64,000 nt of DNA from Litorivicinus lipolyticus (GTDB lineage: Bacteria > Pseudomonadota > Gammaproteobacteria > Pseudomonadales > Litorivicinaceae): NCBI RefSeq assembly GCF_009650135.1, contig NZ_CP045871.1, forward strand, positions 1,302,001 to 1,366,000, given 5' to 3'. The notes beneath the pieces are model-generated. The model was not told the DNA's origin, made no database searches, and saw only the letters and a program-made list of their open reading frames with translations. A program made the position numbers and the translations under genes. Every line of letters begins with the position of its first letter. Within the stretch, counting starts at the first letter, position 1. Below are positions 15,889-24,634 of this stretch, piece after piece.

Positions 15889-17816
15889 ACACACCAGAGC
15901 TAAGCCATTTCAACACCCAGGTCGACGCCGACGGCATCGCCTGGATCACCTTTGACCAGCACGCAAGTGCGGTCAATACGCTGTCTACGGCGGTATTGGC
16001 CGAGCTAGAAATGCTGACGAGTTGGATGGAGCAGTCGACGCTGACCGGCGCGGTATTGCGCTCCGGCAAACCCGGCGGCTTTATCGCCGGCGCCGACGTG
16101 CGCGAATTCGAAACCTTCACGGATCCGGCCCAACTGAGCGCGGGGCTGCAACAAGTCCACGCCTTGTTTGAGCGCCTGGAACGGCTAGCGTACCCGTTGA
16201 TCGCGGCGATCCATGGTTATTGTTTGGGCGGTGGACTGGAACTGGCCTTGGCCTGTCACGGGCGCATCGCGGTCGACGACGCCCGTACCAAACTCGGTTT
16301 CCCGGAGGTCAAGCTCGGCCTATTTCCCGGCTTTGGCGGCACCGGTCGCAGCGTCGCATTAAGCGGCGGTGTGGCCGCCATGACCGCCATGTTGAGTGGC
16401 AAAAGCTACAGCGCTCGGCAAGCACGCGGGCTCGGTTGGGTTGACCGCTGTGTTGCGACCCCCGACCGCTTGGCCTGGACGGCCCGAAAAATGATCAACC
16501 GCGGAGTGCCCCGGCGTACGCCCCGCCTGACTCACCGGCTGATGGCACTGCCCGGGGTTCGCCATCTGCTGGCCGAACAAATGCGTAAAAAAACCGCCGC
16601 CAAGGTCAACCCGACGCATTACCCGGCGCCATTCGCGCTGATTGACCTTTACCGACAGCACGGCGCCAATCCACAGCGCATGCGCACGGTCGAGACCGCG
16701 GCCTTTCCACCGCTGATGGTTTCGCGGACCAGTCAATCCCTGCGCCGACTGTTCTTTGCCTCCGAGGCACTCAAAGCCGATGCCGAGCCATTTGACGGTT
16801 TAAAACGGGTGCATGTCATCGGTGCCGGCGTCATGGGCGGCGACATCGCCGCGTGGTGCGCACTCAGCGGATTCGAGGTGACCCTACAAGACCTGGATGC
16901 CGGCGCCGTCGATCGTGCGGTTGAGCGGGCGCAACAACTGTTTGCCAAGCGCGCACGGCGTCAACCGGCGCGTGACAATGTGCGCGCCCGCCTAATCGCG
17001 GATCCCGAGGGCAACGGCATTGCCAACGCCGACCTGATCATCGAAGCCGTGGTCGAGCGTGAGGACGTTAAACAAGCCTTGTTTCGTGATCTTGAAGCCC
17101 GTGCCAAACCCTCGGCGGTGCTGGCGAGTAACACCTCATCGATCGCTTTGGCGCGCATATCTCGCGCCATGGACGATCCGTCGCGATTGGTCGGCGTTCA
17201 TTTCTTTAACCCGGTGGCCCAGTTGCCATTGGTCGAGGTGATCCACGACGCCGGCACTGATGCCGCCGTGGTCGAACGCGCCCGCGGCTTCGTCGTCGCC
17301 ATTCGCAAGTACCCACTGGTGGTCAAGTCCGGACCGGGCTTTTTGGTCAACCGGGTGCTGGGCCCGTACATGCTGGACGCGCTGCGCCGGGTCGACGAAG
17401 GCGAGTCGATCGACGTCATCGATGCCGCCGCGGTCGCCTTTGGCATGCCCATGGGCCCGGTCGAACTGGCGGATACGGTCGGGTTGGATATCTGTTTGGC
17501 GGTCGCCACGGAACTGGGCATTGAGGCGCCGGCGGACGGTCGACTGCGCCAACACGTCGCCGCCGGTAACCTCGGCAGTAAAACTGGCCAAGGCTACCTC
17601 AGCTGGACCCAAGGTAAAGTTGCGCGCACCTTGCCCGCCGGCGACGCCGAGCTGGGCGGCGCATTACTCAAACCCCTGGTCGATGAATGCGAACGTTGTT
17701 TAAGCGAGGGCGTCGTCGCCAGCGCTGACGAAATTGATATCGGCGTCATCATGGGCACCGGCTTTGCACCATTTTTAGGCGGGCCGTTAAACGCACGTCA
17801 CCTGGAGATTATTTAA
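15885..17816 (+). CDS. fadJ: Bifunctional enoyl-CoA hydratase / 3-hydroxyacyl-CoA dehydrogenase (FadJ/FadB type)
   Basis: This enzyme catalyses steps two and three of beta-oxidation. The N-terminal hydratase has the oxyanion segment GFIAGADVREF and catalytic Glu residues E119 (GGGLELA) and E141 (FPEVKLG). The dehydrogenase domain has the NAD motif GAGVMG from about residue 313 and catalytic H439 (GVHFFNP). At 643 residues it is 70-90 shorter than E. coli FadB or FadJ, mostly missing the tail after the GTGFAPFLGGPLN motif. The frame ends at a natural stop, so a compact form is more likely than a broken gene. It is coupled to fadE (ATGA) and fadI (TAATG). Confidence 0.93.
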   Translation: MNTPELSHFNTQVDADGIAWITFDQHASAVNTLSTAVLAELEMLTSWMEQSTLTGAVLRSGKPGGFIAGADVREFETFTDPAQLSAGLQQVHALFERLERLAYPLIAAIHGYCLGGGLELALACHGRIAVDDARTKLGFPEVKLGLFPGFGGTGRSVALSGGVAAMTAMLSGKSYSARQARGLGWVDRCVATPDRLAWTARKMINRGVPRRTPRLTHRLMALPGVRHLLAEQMRKKTAAKVNPTHYPAPFALIDLYRQHGANPQRMRTVETAAFPPLMVSRTSQSLRRLFFASEALKADAEPFDGLKRVHVIGAGVMGGDIAAWCALSGFEVTLQDLDAGAVDRAVERAQQLFAKRARRQPARDNVRARLIADPEGNGIANADLIIEAVVEREDVKQALFRDLEARAKPSAVLASNTSSIALARISRAMDDPSRLVGVHFFNPVAQLPLVEVIHDAGTDAAVVERARGFVVAIRKYPLVVKSGPGFLVNRVLGPYMLDALRRVDEGESIDVIDAAAVAFGMPMGPVELADTVGLDICLAVATELGIEAPADGRLRQHVAAGNLGSKTGQGYLSWTQGKVARTLPAGDAELGGALLKPLVDECERCLSEGVVASADEIDIGVIMGTGFAPFLGGPLNARHLEII

Positions 17817-19072
17817 TGAACCCATGCCGTGACGTGTATGTCATCGCCAGCGCGCGCACCCCATTTTGTCGCAGTTATACCGGCTACCAAGACCTGTCCA
17901 ACTTGGATTTACTGAGCGTTGCCCTTAACGGGCTGGTCGCCAAAACCGGATTGGCCGGCGACAGCGTCGGCGAAGTCACCGCCGGCGCCGTGGTCGTCCA
18001 CAGTGCTGACTGGAACTTGGCGCGCGAAGCGGTGTTGAACACGGCGCTGTCGCCGTCAACTCCGGCGACCACGTTGCAGATGGCCTGCGGCACCAGTCTA
18101 CAAGGGGCGTTAATGCTGGCGGCCAAAATTGCTACTGGTGAAATTGACAGTGGTATTGCCGGCGGTAGCGACACCATATCCGACGCACCGCTGACGACGT
18201 CGCGCAAACTGGCAAAACGCCTGGTGGGGCTGTCCAAAGCCAAAACCTTCGGCGCCAAACTCGGCGCGTTCAAGGGACTTTCATTGGGCGAGCTAGCGCC
18301 GATCGCGCCGTCCACCGGCGAGCCCAGAACTGGACTCAGCATGGGCCAACACTGCGAGCGCATGGCCAAGCACTGGGCGATTGAGCGGACCGATCAAGAC
18401 GCCTTGGCCGCGCAAAGCCACATCAACGCGGCGGCGGCTTATCAGCGTGGTTTTTTTGACGATTTGCTGGTGCCGTGTAACGGCGTGCTGCGCGACAACA
18501 ACCTGCGCTCGGACACGACGGCGGCAGGGCTGGCTAAACTGCGCCCAGCCTTCGATCGTAAAAATGGCACCTTGACCGCGGGTAACTCGACGGCACTGAC
18601 CGATGGCGCCGGGGCCGTGTTGCTCGGGACTCGGGAATGGGCCGAGGCCCGCGGGCTGCCGCTGTTGGCCAAACTGACGCTGGGGCAAACCGCAGCGAAT
18701 AACTTTGCCGGGGGTGACGGCTTGTTGATGGCCCCGACTCAGGCCGTCGCCAAACTCTTAGAACGTGCCAGCTTATCACTGCAAGATTTTGATTTTTATG
18801 AGATTCACGAAGCATTCGCCGCCCAGGTACTGTGCACGCTCAAGGCGTGGGAAGACGGTGACGGCGTGCCGGTATTGGGTGCGATCGACCGCAGCCGTTT
18901 GAATGTGGTCGGTTCATCCTTGGCGATGGGGCATCCCTTTGCCGCGACCGGCGCTCGGGTCTTGGGCACCGCCGCCAAATTGGTCGCCGACCAGGGAACG
19001 GGCAGGGCGTTGATCAGCGTGTGCACCGCCGGCGGCATGGGGGTCGCGGCGATCGTCGAAGCGGTGGCTTAG
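17816..19072 (+). CDS. fadI: 3-ketoacyl-CoA thiolase FadI
   Basis: This thiolase completes beta-oxidation by releasing acetyl-CoA. The 418-residue protein has the nucleophilic Cys C91 (MACGTSLQGA), the HEAFAAQ motif and the C-terminal CTAGGMG Cys. It resembles FadI, the partner of FadJ, more than FadA, judging by the opening ASARTPFCRSYTGY and the inserted loop around residues 120-160. The stop codon TAG overlaps the convergent azlD stop in the four bases TTAG (19069-19072), so the two transcripts must overlap. Confidence 0.93.
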   Translation: MNPCRDVYVIASARTPFCRSYTGYQDLSNLDLLSVALNGLVAKTGLAGDSVGEVTAGAVVVHSADWNLAREAVLNTALSPSTPATTLQMACGTSLQGALMLAAKIATGEIDSGIAGGSDTISDAPLTTSRKLAKRLVGLSKAKTFGAKLGAFKGLSLGELAPIAPSTGEPRTGLSMGQHCERMAKHWAIERTDQDALAAQSHINAAAAYQRGFFDDLLVPCNGVLRDNNLRSDTTAAGLAKLRPAFDRKNGTLTAGNSTALTDGAGAVLLGTREWAEARGLPLLAKLTLGQTAANNFAGGDGLLMAPTQAVAKLLERASLSLQDFDFYEIHEAFAAQVLCTLKAWEDGDGVPVLGAIDRSRLNVVGSSLAMGHPFAATGARVLGTAAKLVADQGTGRALISVCTAGGMGVAAIVEAVA

Positions 19073-19368
19073 GTCAGCGCCCGAAACAGCGCCACTGCGC
19101 CGACACCGGCGGTGATACTGAGCAAGTTGTTGCGCGTGACGGTCATCACCGCCACCGCGACCGCGCCGCCCACCCGCATGGCCCAATCACCGTTGATCAT
19201 CAGCGGGATGACCAAGGCCACCAACACGGTGTTGGCCATCCCCGACAAGAAGTCCATGACCCAGGGCGTTAACGGCACATAGCGCATGGCCGCCAGCCCG
19301 ACCAATCGGGTGCCATAGGTGACCACCGTCATCCCCAACAAAACCAGTAACAGCGTTTGCGTGCTCAT
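19069..19368 (-). CDS. azlD: Branched-chain amino acid exporter small subunit, AzlD type
   Basis: This 99-residue protein has four predicted membrane helices. The pattern VVTYGTRLVGL...PLTPWVMDFL and TRNNLLSITAGV matches the AzlD/YgaH family, the small partner of the AzlC permease in export of branched-chain amino acids (BrnFE in Corynebacterium). It is translationally coupled to azlC by ATGA (19365-19368). Confidence 0.9.
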   Translation of the reverse strand: MSTQTLLLVLLGMTVVTYGTRLVGLAAMRYVPLTPWVMDFLSGMANTVLVALVIPLMINGDWAMRVGGAVAVAVMTVTRNNLLSITAGVGAVALFRALT

Positions 19369-20030
19369 TTACGTTGCACCGCGTTGACAACGCCACCGAC
19401 CACCGCACCGACCAAGACATGCCAGTTGCCGCCCATGACCCGTTGCCACGCGATCGCCACCAAGGCCGCGCTTAACCACGGTAGCAACGAGCGGCGTCCG
19501 CGAAAGGCTGACACCAATACAACCAAAAAAAACACCGGCATCACGGCGTCAAACCCATACAGCGCAGGGTCGCCAATGACGCTGCCGAATAGCAATCCGA
19601 TCACGGTGCCCAGCACCCAGGCCAGCCACACCAACCAACCACCGGCGACAATCAGGCCAATACGTTTAGCCCGATCCGGTTCGTTTTGAATCAGTGCAAA
19701 TGGTGCGTCGGTCAAGGTCATGACCATGGCCGCTTGACGACCAAAGGAATAGCGCCCGAAGTCCGGATACAACGTGGTGCCCATCAGCACGTGACGGGCG
19801 TTGACCGCAAAGGTCAGCAGACAGATCGCCAACAACGACCCCTGACCGCCGAGCAGTTCCAGCGAGGCAAACTGACTGGCCCCGGCGAACACCACCGCCG
19901 ACATCGCCAAGGTCATCCAATCCGGTAAACCAGCGGCTTGGGCGGCGACCGCCCAGGCAACCCCGAAGGGCACCACCGTCACGCAAAATGGCAGGACGCT
20001 GAGGGCGCCCTGGCGCATGGCATTAGCCAT
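19365..20030 (-). CDS. azlC: Branched-chain amino acid exporter large subunit, AzlC type
   Basis: This 221-residue integral membrane protein has the AzlC/YgaZ signatures PFGVAWAVAAQAAGLPDWMTLAMS, FAGASQFASLELL and LLTFAVNARHVLMG, and five to seven hydrophobic helices. Together with AzlD it should form a proton-coupled exporter of leucine, isoleucine and valine or similar. It starts inside the end of the upstream ABC-F gene (eight-base overlap), so the order in the transcript is ABC-F, azlC, azlD. Confidence 0.92.
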   Translation of the reverse strand: MANAMRQGALSVLPFCVTVVPFGVAWAVAAQAAGLPDWMTLAMSAVVFAGASQFASLELLGGQGSLLAICLLTFAVNARHVLMGTTLYPDFGRYSFGRQAAMVMTLTDAPFALIQNEPDRAKRIGLIVAGGWLVWLAWVLGTVIGLLFGSVIGDPALYGFDAVMPVFFLVVLVSAFRGRRSLLPWLSAALVAIAWQRVMGGNWHVLVGAVVGGVVNAVQRK

Positions 20031-21915
20031 CGCGTTTGGCCTCTAGGGCCTCCCACGCTTCGTAGTCCGCCATCAGGGCGGATTCAAGTGTCGCCAACTC
20101 GGCTTGCAGCGCTGCAATGGCATCCGCGCCTTGTTGGTACAGCTCCGGATCGGCCAACTGGGTCTGCAGGCCGGCAATCGCCGCTTCGGCTTGTTCAATT
20201 TGCAGCGGCAGCGATTCCAGCGCCTGCTTCTCCTTAAACGACAGCTTGACGACTTTTTTGGCCGCGGTGGCTTTGGCCACCACCAGCTTGTTGTCGCCCT
20301 TGGCCGGCGCCGGCACCGACAGGTCGGGGCGCTGGCGAACCCAGTCGTCGTAGCCGCCGATGTACTCGTTGACACTGCCGCCCTCAAAGGCCCAGCAGTG
20401 AGTCACGACGTTGTTGATGAAGGTTCGGTCGTGGCTGACCAAGAATAGGGTGCCGCTGTATTCCACCAACAGCGATTCCAACAGCTCTAATGTTTCGGCG
20501 TCCAAATCGTTGGTCGGTTCGTCCATCACCAACAAGTTTGCCGGTTTGGTAAACAGCTTGGCCAACAACAAGCGATTGCGCTCGCCGCCAGACAGGGCGC
20601 TGATCGGCGCACGGGCGCGGGCAGGGGAGAACAGGAAGTCCTGCATATACCCCATAATGTGCTGCGGGCGCCCGTTAATAGTCACGGTATCGCTGCCGCC
20701 GGACACGTTATCCAATGCACTCAAGCTTTCGTCGAGCTGGCCACGCATCTGGTCGAAGTAGGCCACCTCAATTCGGGTGCCCATTTCGACCGTGCCTTGC
20801 TGCGGCTCAATTTGGCCCAGCAAAATACGCAGCAGGGTGCTTTTGCCAGCACCATTGGGGCCCAAAATACCGATCTTGTCGCCGCGCACAACGTCCAGGT
20901 TGACGTTGTCGAATAACAGCCGATCCGGAAAGCCAAACCGTAGGCCCTTGGCCTCGACCACTTGCTTGCCCGACTTCTGGCCTTGGTCCAGTGCTAAACG
21001 CACGGTGCCTTGTTGCTCACGCCGCGCCGAGCGTTCTTTGCGCAGTGCCTGAAGGGCGCGTACCCGACCTTCATTGCGGGTGCGGCGGGCCTTAATGCCT
21101 TGGCGAATCCAGACTTCTTCCTGGGCTAATTTCTTATCGAATTGGGCGTTGTGCTCGGCTTCGACTTCCAGTCGTGCGGCGCGGCGCTCCAAAAAGGTTT
21201 GATAGTTACAGTCATAGCTGTGGAACTTGCCACGGTCCAGCTCGACGATTCGTCCGGCCACCGCCTGCAAAAATGCGCGGTCGTGGGTGATCAGCAATAG
21301 GGTGCCGGCGAAATCCTTTAAAAAGGTTTCCAGCCACTCGACCGCATCGATGTCCAAATGGTTGGTCGGTTCGTCAAGCAACAGCACGTCCGGTTCGGCA
21401 ACCAGCGCCTGGGCCAACAACACTCGACGCTTCATACCACCAGATAGGGCCGAAAATTCGGTCTCGCCGTCCAAGCGCAGGCGCGACAATACCCGCTCGA
21501 CTCGGTTTTCAACCGACCACGCGTCCTTGGCGTCCATGTCGGCCTGGGCGTCGGCCAATTCATTCATCGCCGCGTCCGACAAATCGTGGTTCACACGGTC
21601 CAACGCGTCATGGTAGCGGTTGACGCACTGACCCAGGTCGCCCAGGCCATCAGCCACCACCTTGGCAATGCTGCCGGCGGTGCCCTGGGGGACTTCCTGA
21701 ATCAATGCCGCAACACGCAAACCTTGCTGTCGTTCAACGCTGCCGCTGTCGTGTTTTAACAGACCCTTAAGCAAACCGAACAACGTCGATTTGCCTTCGC
21801 CGTTGCGGCCAACGATGCCGACCTTTTCGCCGGGTTGTAGTCGAAAATCAGCACCGTCAAAAATCAACGGGCCACCAAATGAGAGGCGCACATCGCGCAG
21901 GGTAATCAATGCCAT
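20023..21915 (-). CDS. uup: ABC-F family ATPase, Uup type
   Basis: ABC-F proteins act on ribosomes or nucleic acids rather than as transporters; there are no membrane segments here. The 630-residue protein has two ATPase domains. The first has Walker A GRNGEGKST and signature LSGGMKRR; the second has GPNGAGKST and LSGGERNR. Each has a Walker B ending in DEPTN (DEPTNHLD, DEPTNDLD), and a charged inter-domain linker separates the two. The C-terminal coiled coil (last about 75 residues) is the DNA-binding tail typical of Uup. The start at 21915 gives MALITLRDVRLSF, aligning with Uup; a longer reading to 21951 is less likely. Confidence 0.91.
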   Translation of the reverse strand: MALITLRDVRLSFGGPLIFDGADFRLQPGEKVGIVGRNGEGKSTLFGLLKGLLKHDSGSVERQQGLRVAALIQEVPQGTAGSIAKVVADGLGDLGQCVNRYHDALDRVNHDLSDAAMNELADAQADMDAKDAWSVENRVERVLSRLRLDGETEFSALSGGMKRRVLLAQALVAEPDVLLLDEPTNHLDIDAVEWLETFLKDFAGTLLLITHDRAFLQAVAGRIVELDRGKFHSYDCNYQTFLERRAARLEVEAEHNAQFDKKLAQEEVWIRQGIKARRTRNEGRVRALQALRKERSARREQQGTVRLALDQGQKSGKQVVEAKGLRFGFPDRLLFDNVNLDVVRGDKIGILGPNGAGKSTLLRILLGQIEPQQGTVEMGTRIEVAYFDQMRGQLDESLSALDNVSGGSDTVTINGRPQHIMGYMQDFLFSPARARAPISALSGGERNRLLLAKLFTKPANLLVMDEPTNDLDAETLELLESLLVEYSGTLFLVSHDRTFINNVVTHCWAFEGGSVNEYIGGYDDWVRQRPDLSVPAPAKGDNKLVVAKATAAKKVVKLSFKEKQALESLPLQIEQAEAAIAGLQTQLADPELYQQGADAIAALQAELATLESALMADYEAWEALEAKRDG

Positions 21916-22008
21916 GGCGCGCACAGTAGTCGAGGACAAAACCAAGTGCAACGCGCCTGATAAGGCGGTTTAATGTTGCGTAGTAAAAACGACGACTAGG
22001 AGACCGCT

Positions 22009-22974
22009 GTGCAGGGTTTTGATCCGCGCTGGGAAAGCCCAGAACACTACGTATTGGGCATCACCAAGGCCATCTGGGAGGGTCGTGATATCGGCTCCCT
22101 GACCCATTACTACGCGGACGACATCGTGGTGCGTTCGTCGGCCAGCGTTATCCAAGGCAACAGCGGCATTATCGCCGCGACGCTGGCAACCTTGGCTGAA
22201 TTTCCAGACCGCGAACTGCTCGGTGAAGACGTCATCTGGTCCGGCGCCGGCGATGGATTTTTAAGCTCGCACCGGCTGATCAGCACCGCCACACACAGCC
22301 ACCCAGGGGTCTACGGTGCACCAACGGGCCGGCGCGTGGCCTATCGTATTTTGGCCGATTGCCACTGCCAAAACGACCAAGTTAACGACGAATGGTTAGT
22401 CCGCGATCAAGGCGCGATCGTGCGCCAAATGGGCCTGGACCCGAAAGCCTTCGCGGCCAATCTGATCAACAACGAAGGCGGGGCACAGGTGTGCGTCCAA
22501 CCCTACACCGAACACAACGACATTCAGGGACCCTATCGCGGGCGCGGCAACACACATATCCGCGGCCAGCAGTTAGCCGACCTGATTACCCGGATCATGA
22601 ACGCCGAGTTGTCGGCGATTGAACAGACCTATGACCGAGCCTGCCAACTGGAATACCCGAGCGGTCAGTCAGCTCAGGGCTGGAAAGCCGCCGACCAGTT
22701 TTGGCTAGGTTTGCGCGCAGCATTCCCCAACGCGGTATTTAGCATCGAGCACCAGATCGGTATGGACGGCGGCGATTTGTCACCACGCGCGGCGGTACGC
22801 TGGACACTGAAAGGCAAACACGATGGCTGGGGTGCTTTTGGCACGCCCAGCGGTGCGGACGTGTTCATCATGGGCATGACCCACGCCGAGTTTGGCCCCA
22901 GGGGGCTCAGGCGCGAGTGGACGCTGATTGACGAGACCGCGGTTTGGAAACAAATTCTGTTACAGACAGGGTAA
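22009..22974 (+). CDS. Double SnoaL/NTF2-like protein, paralogue of 24631-25653
   Basis: This 321-residue cytoplasmic protein appears to consist of two NTF2-fold halves. Residues about 10-150 include YYADDIVVRSSASVIQG and the HRLISTATHSHPGVYGAPTGRRV strand typical of SnoaL-like domains. Residues about 185-315 repeat the plan (AVRWTLKGKHDGWGAFGTPSGADVFIMGMTHAEF). SnoaL-like domains include cyclases, isomerases and binding proteins; no reaction can be assigned. It starts with GTG after CTAGGAGA. A second protein of the same layout lies 1.7 kb away on the other strand. The 106-base gap after it holds no gene. Confidence 0.72.
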   Translation: MQGFDPRWESPEHYVLGITKAIWEGRDIGSLTHYYADDIVVRSSASVIQGNSGIIAATLATLAEFPDRELLGEDVIWSGAGDGFLSSHRLISTATHSHPGVYGAPTGRRVAYRILADCHCQNDQVNDEWLVRDQGAIVRQMGLDPKAFAANLINNEGGAQVCVQPYTEHNDIQGPYRGRGNTHIRGQQLADLITRIMNAELSAIEQTYDRACQLEYPSGQSAQGWKAADQFWLGLRAAFPNAVFSIEHQIGMDGGDLSPRAAVRWTLKGKHDGWGAFGTPSGADVFIMGMTHAEFGPRGLRREWTLIDETAVWKQILLQTG

Positions 22975-23080
22975 ATGTTAAGGCGTGCCGGCGCAGTCAC
23001 ATGCACCGGCAGTGGCCACATGAAAATAATATCTTATTTAACATAATATACATTACACGACATAAAGGCTGCCCCGGTGA

Positions 23081-23740
23081 TCAGCGCCAACTCACGGTTT
23101 CATCCAAGGGCTTGCGCTGAATATCGGGCACCTGAGCGCCGACTGCCGGATAACCAACCACCAATAACAAATACGGCCGCTCGCGCTTGGGACGATCGAG
23201 TATTTGATTCAAAAAACCCATCGGGCTTGGTGTGTGGGTCAAGGTCGCCAATCCAGCTTGGTGCAGCGCGGCGATCAAAAAGCCGCAGGCAATACCGACC
23301 GATTCAGGCATGTAATAGTTTTTAGTTTTTTCGCCATCGGCGTCGACGCCGTAGCGCTCCAAGAACACCGCTATCAAGGCCGGCGCTGTTTCCAGAAATG
23401 GCTTGTCAGCATCGGTCGCCAATGGCTTCAAATCATCCAACCATTGATCGCCAGCTTTGCCTGCATAAAACGCACGTTCTTCATCTTCGGCGGCCAGTCT
23501 AATCTGACGCTTGAGTGCGGGTGTTTGGACAACCACAAAGTGCCAGGGCTGCTTGTTGGCGCCACTGGGAGCTGAGGCCGCGGCGCGCAACGCGTCGGCT
23601 AAAATGGCCGGATCAACGGCTGCGGTTGAAAAGTCTCGAACCGTACGCCGGCGAACCAAATAGTCAGCCAGTTCGCGCACATCCGTGCGCCCCTGCGCCG
23701 GCGTTTTGACGGTAAAATCTAGCACTGTTTGCGGGACCAC
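23081..23740 (-). CDS. Nitroreductase-superfamily flavoprotein, iodotyrosine deiodinase type
   Basis: This 219-residue FMN enzyme matches iodotyrosine deiodinase (IYD) more closely than general nitroreductases. The start of the fold is RRRTVRDFS and [16 protein letters not shown]. The three residues that bind the halotyrosine zwitterion in IYD (human E157, Y161, K182) have counterparts E88, Y92 (EERAFY) and K113 (DKPFLETAP). The C-terminal signature [19 protein letters not shown] is also the IYD pattern. IYD enzymes reductively remove halogen from mono- or dihalotyrosine; the natural substrate in bacteria is uncertain. It starts with GTG, with AAGAG ten bases upstream. Confidence 0.82.
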   Translation of the reverse strand: MVPQTVLDFTVKTPAQGRTDVRELADYLVRRRTVRDFSTAAVDPAILADALRAAASAPSGANKQPWHFVVVQTPALKRQIRLAAEDEERAFYAGKAGDQWLDDLKPLATDADKPFLETAPALIAVFLERYGVDADGEKTKNYYMPESVGIACGFLIAALHQAGLATLTHTPSPMGFLNQILDRPKRERPYLLLVVGYPAVGAQVPDIQRKPLDETVSWR

Positions 23741-23795
23741 TGAAACACTCTTTTATTAGCATTTTCAGCAGGTTAACAGGCCAAACTGAAGTTTC

Positions 23796-24008
23796 CTAGC
23801 GGCATAGGTTGCGGCCGCGCATGGTGGCATGACTAAAGTCCCCCGAGCGCTCGCGCCAACGTACAAGTGCGGCCTCCACCTCGTCGGCGCTACCCAAGCG
23901 CATGACGCAGTGGCTCAACAACGTCTTGTTGGGGTCGTAACCTAGGGTCGCCAATTCGTTGCATTCTTTAAAAACCACACGCTCGACGATGCTATTACTG
24001 ACGGGCAC
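23796..24008 (-). CDS. Small hypothetical protein
   Basis: This is a 70-residue soluble ORF (residues such as NELATLGYDPNKTLLSHCVMRLG and EVEAALVRWRERSGDF) with no family I recognise. The start is set at the GTG at 24008 because GGAG lies four bases upstream; a TTG at 24023 is possible. It lies upstream of the deiodinase-like gene on the same strand and divergent from the GNAT gene. Codon composition looks like its neighbours. It may be co-transcribed with the flavoprotein gene. Confidence 0.5.
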   Translation of the reverse strand: MPVSNSIVERVVFKECNELATLGYDPNKTLLSHCVMRLGSADEVEAALVRWRERSGDFSHATMRGRNLCR

Positions 24009-24118
24009 ACTAGTCTCCGGCAATTGCTTGTACCCTTTATAAAAGTTGCTGAGAGTAACGACACAGCGAATGTGCGCCGTTTATGTGAACCCGTTTCCAG
24101 TCTGTTACAGGAGCTTGC

Positions 24119-24634
24119 ATGTCGCTATCGATTCGCGACGGTTTATCCGCTGATTTGCGAGGCATCCAGGCTATTTACGCCCGCGAGGTGCTGCATGGCT
24201 GCGCCAGTTTCGAAGAAATCCCGCCGAGCATCGAAGACATGCGTGTGCGCATGGACGACATCCAAGCACAGGGCTTTCCGTACCTGGTCGCGGTTGTTGA
24301 CGGCGCCCTCGCCGGCTTCGCCTACGCCAATCGTTACCGGTTCCGCCCGGCCTATCGCTATACCCTAGAAAATGCCATTTACGTCGACCCCAGCCATCGC
24401 CGATGCGGCGTCGGTCGCGCCCTGCTCGGCGCCTTGATTGATGGCTGCACTGACGCACGGCAACTGATCAGCGTCATTGGTGACAGTGCCAACGAAGCCA
24501 GCATTCAACTGCACCAGTCACTGGGATTCAGCCATGTCGGCACGCTCAACTCGGTCGGTTTCAAACACGGTCGCTGGCTGGACTCCGTATTGATGCAGCG
24601 GCCGCTTAACGGGGGCGATACGCATCCACCCTAG
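24119..24634 (+). CDS. GNAT N-acetyltransferase, MnaT/PAT type
   Basis: This 171-residue acetyltransferase resembles the phosphinothricin/methionine sulfone group (E. coli MnaT/YncA). It has the substrate-side segment IYAREVLHGCASFEEIPPS, the strand YLVAVVDGALAGFAYANRYRFRPAYRYTLENAIYV and the acetyl-CoA loop RRCGVGRALL. The C-terminal HQSLGFSHVGTLNSVGFKHGRWLDS is characteristic. Such enzymes acetylate the amino group of amino acids or analogues. The ATG follows CAGGAG. Its stop overlaps the convergent SnoaL-like gene in CTAG (24631-24634). Confidence 0.88.
   Translation: MSLSIRDGLSADLRGIQAIYAREVLHGCASFEEIPPSIEDMRVRMDDIQAQGFPYLVAVVDGALAGFAYANRYRFRPAYRYTLENAIYVDPSHRRCGVGRALLGALIDGCTDARQLISVIGDSANEASIQLHQSLGFSHVGTLNSVGFKHGRWLDSVLMQRPLNGGDTHPP

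Noticed and set aside
15885..17816. Truncated pseudogene of fadJ
   Set aside because: All catalytic residues are intact, the reading frame is unbroken and it is coupled to fadI; the short C-terminus is better explained as a compact family form.
22980..23010. Terminator-like repeat TGCCGG...CCGGCA after the first SnoaL-like gene
   Set aside because: The loop is about 14 bases and no T-run follows on either strand, so it does not fit an intrinsic terminator.
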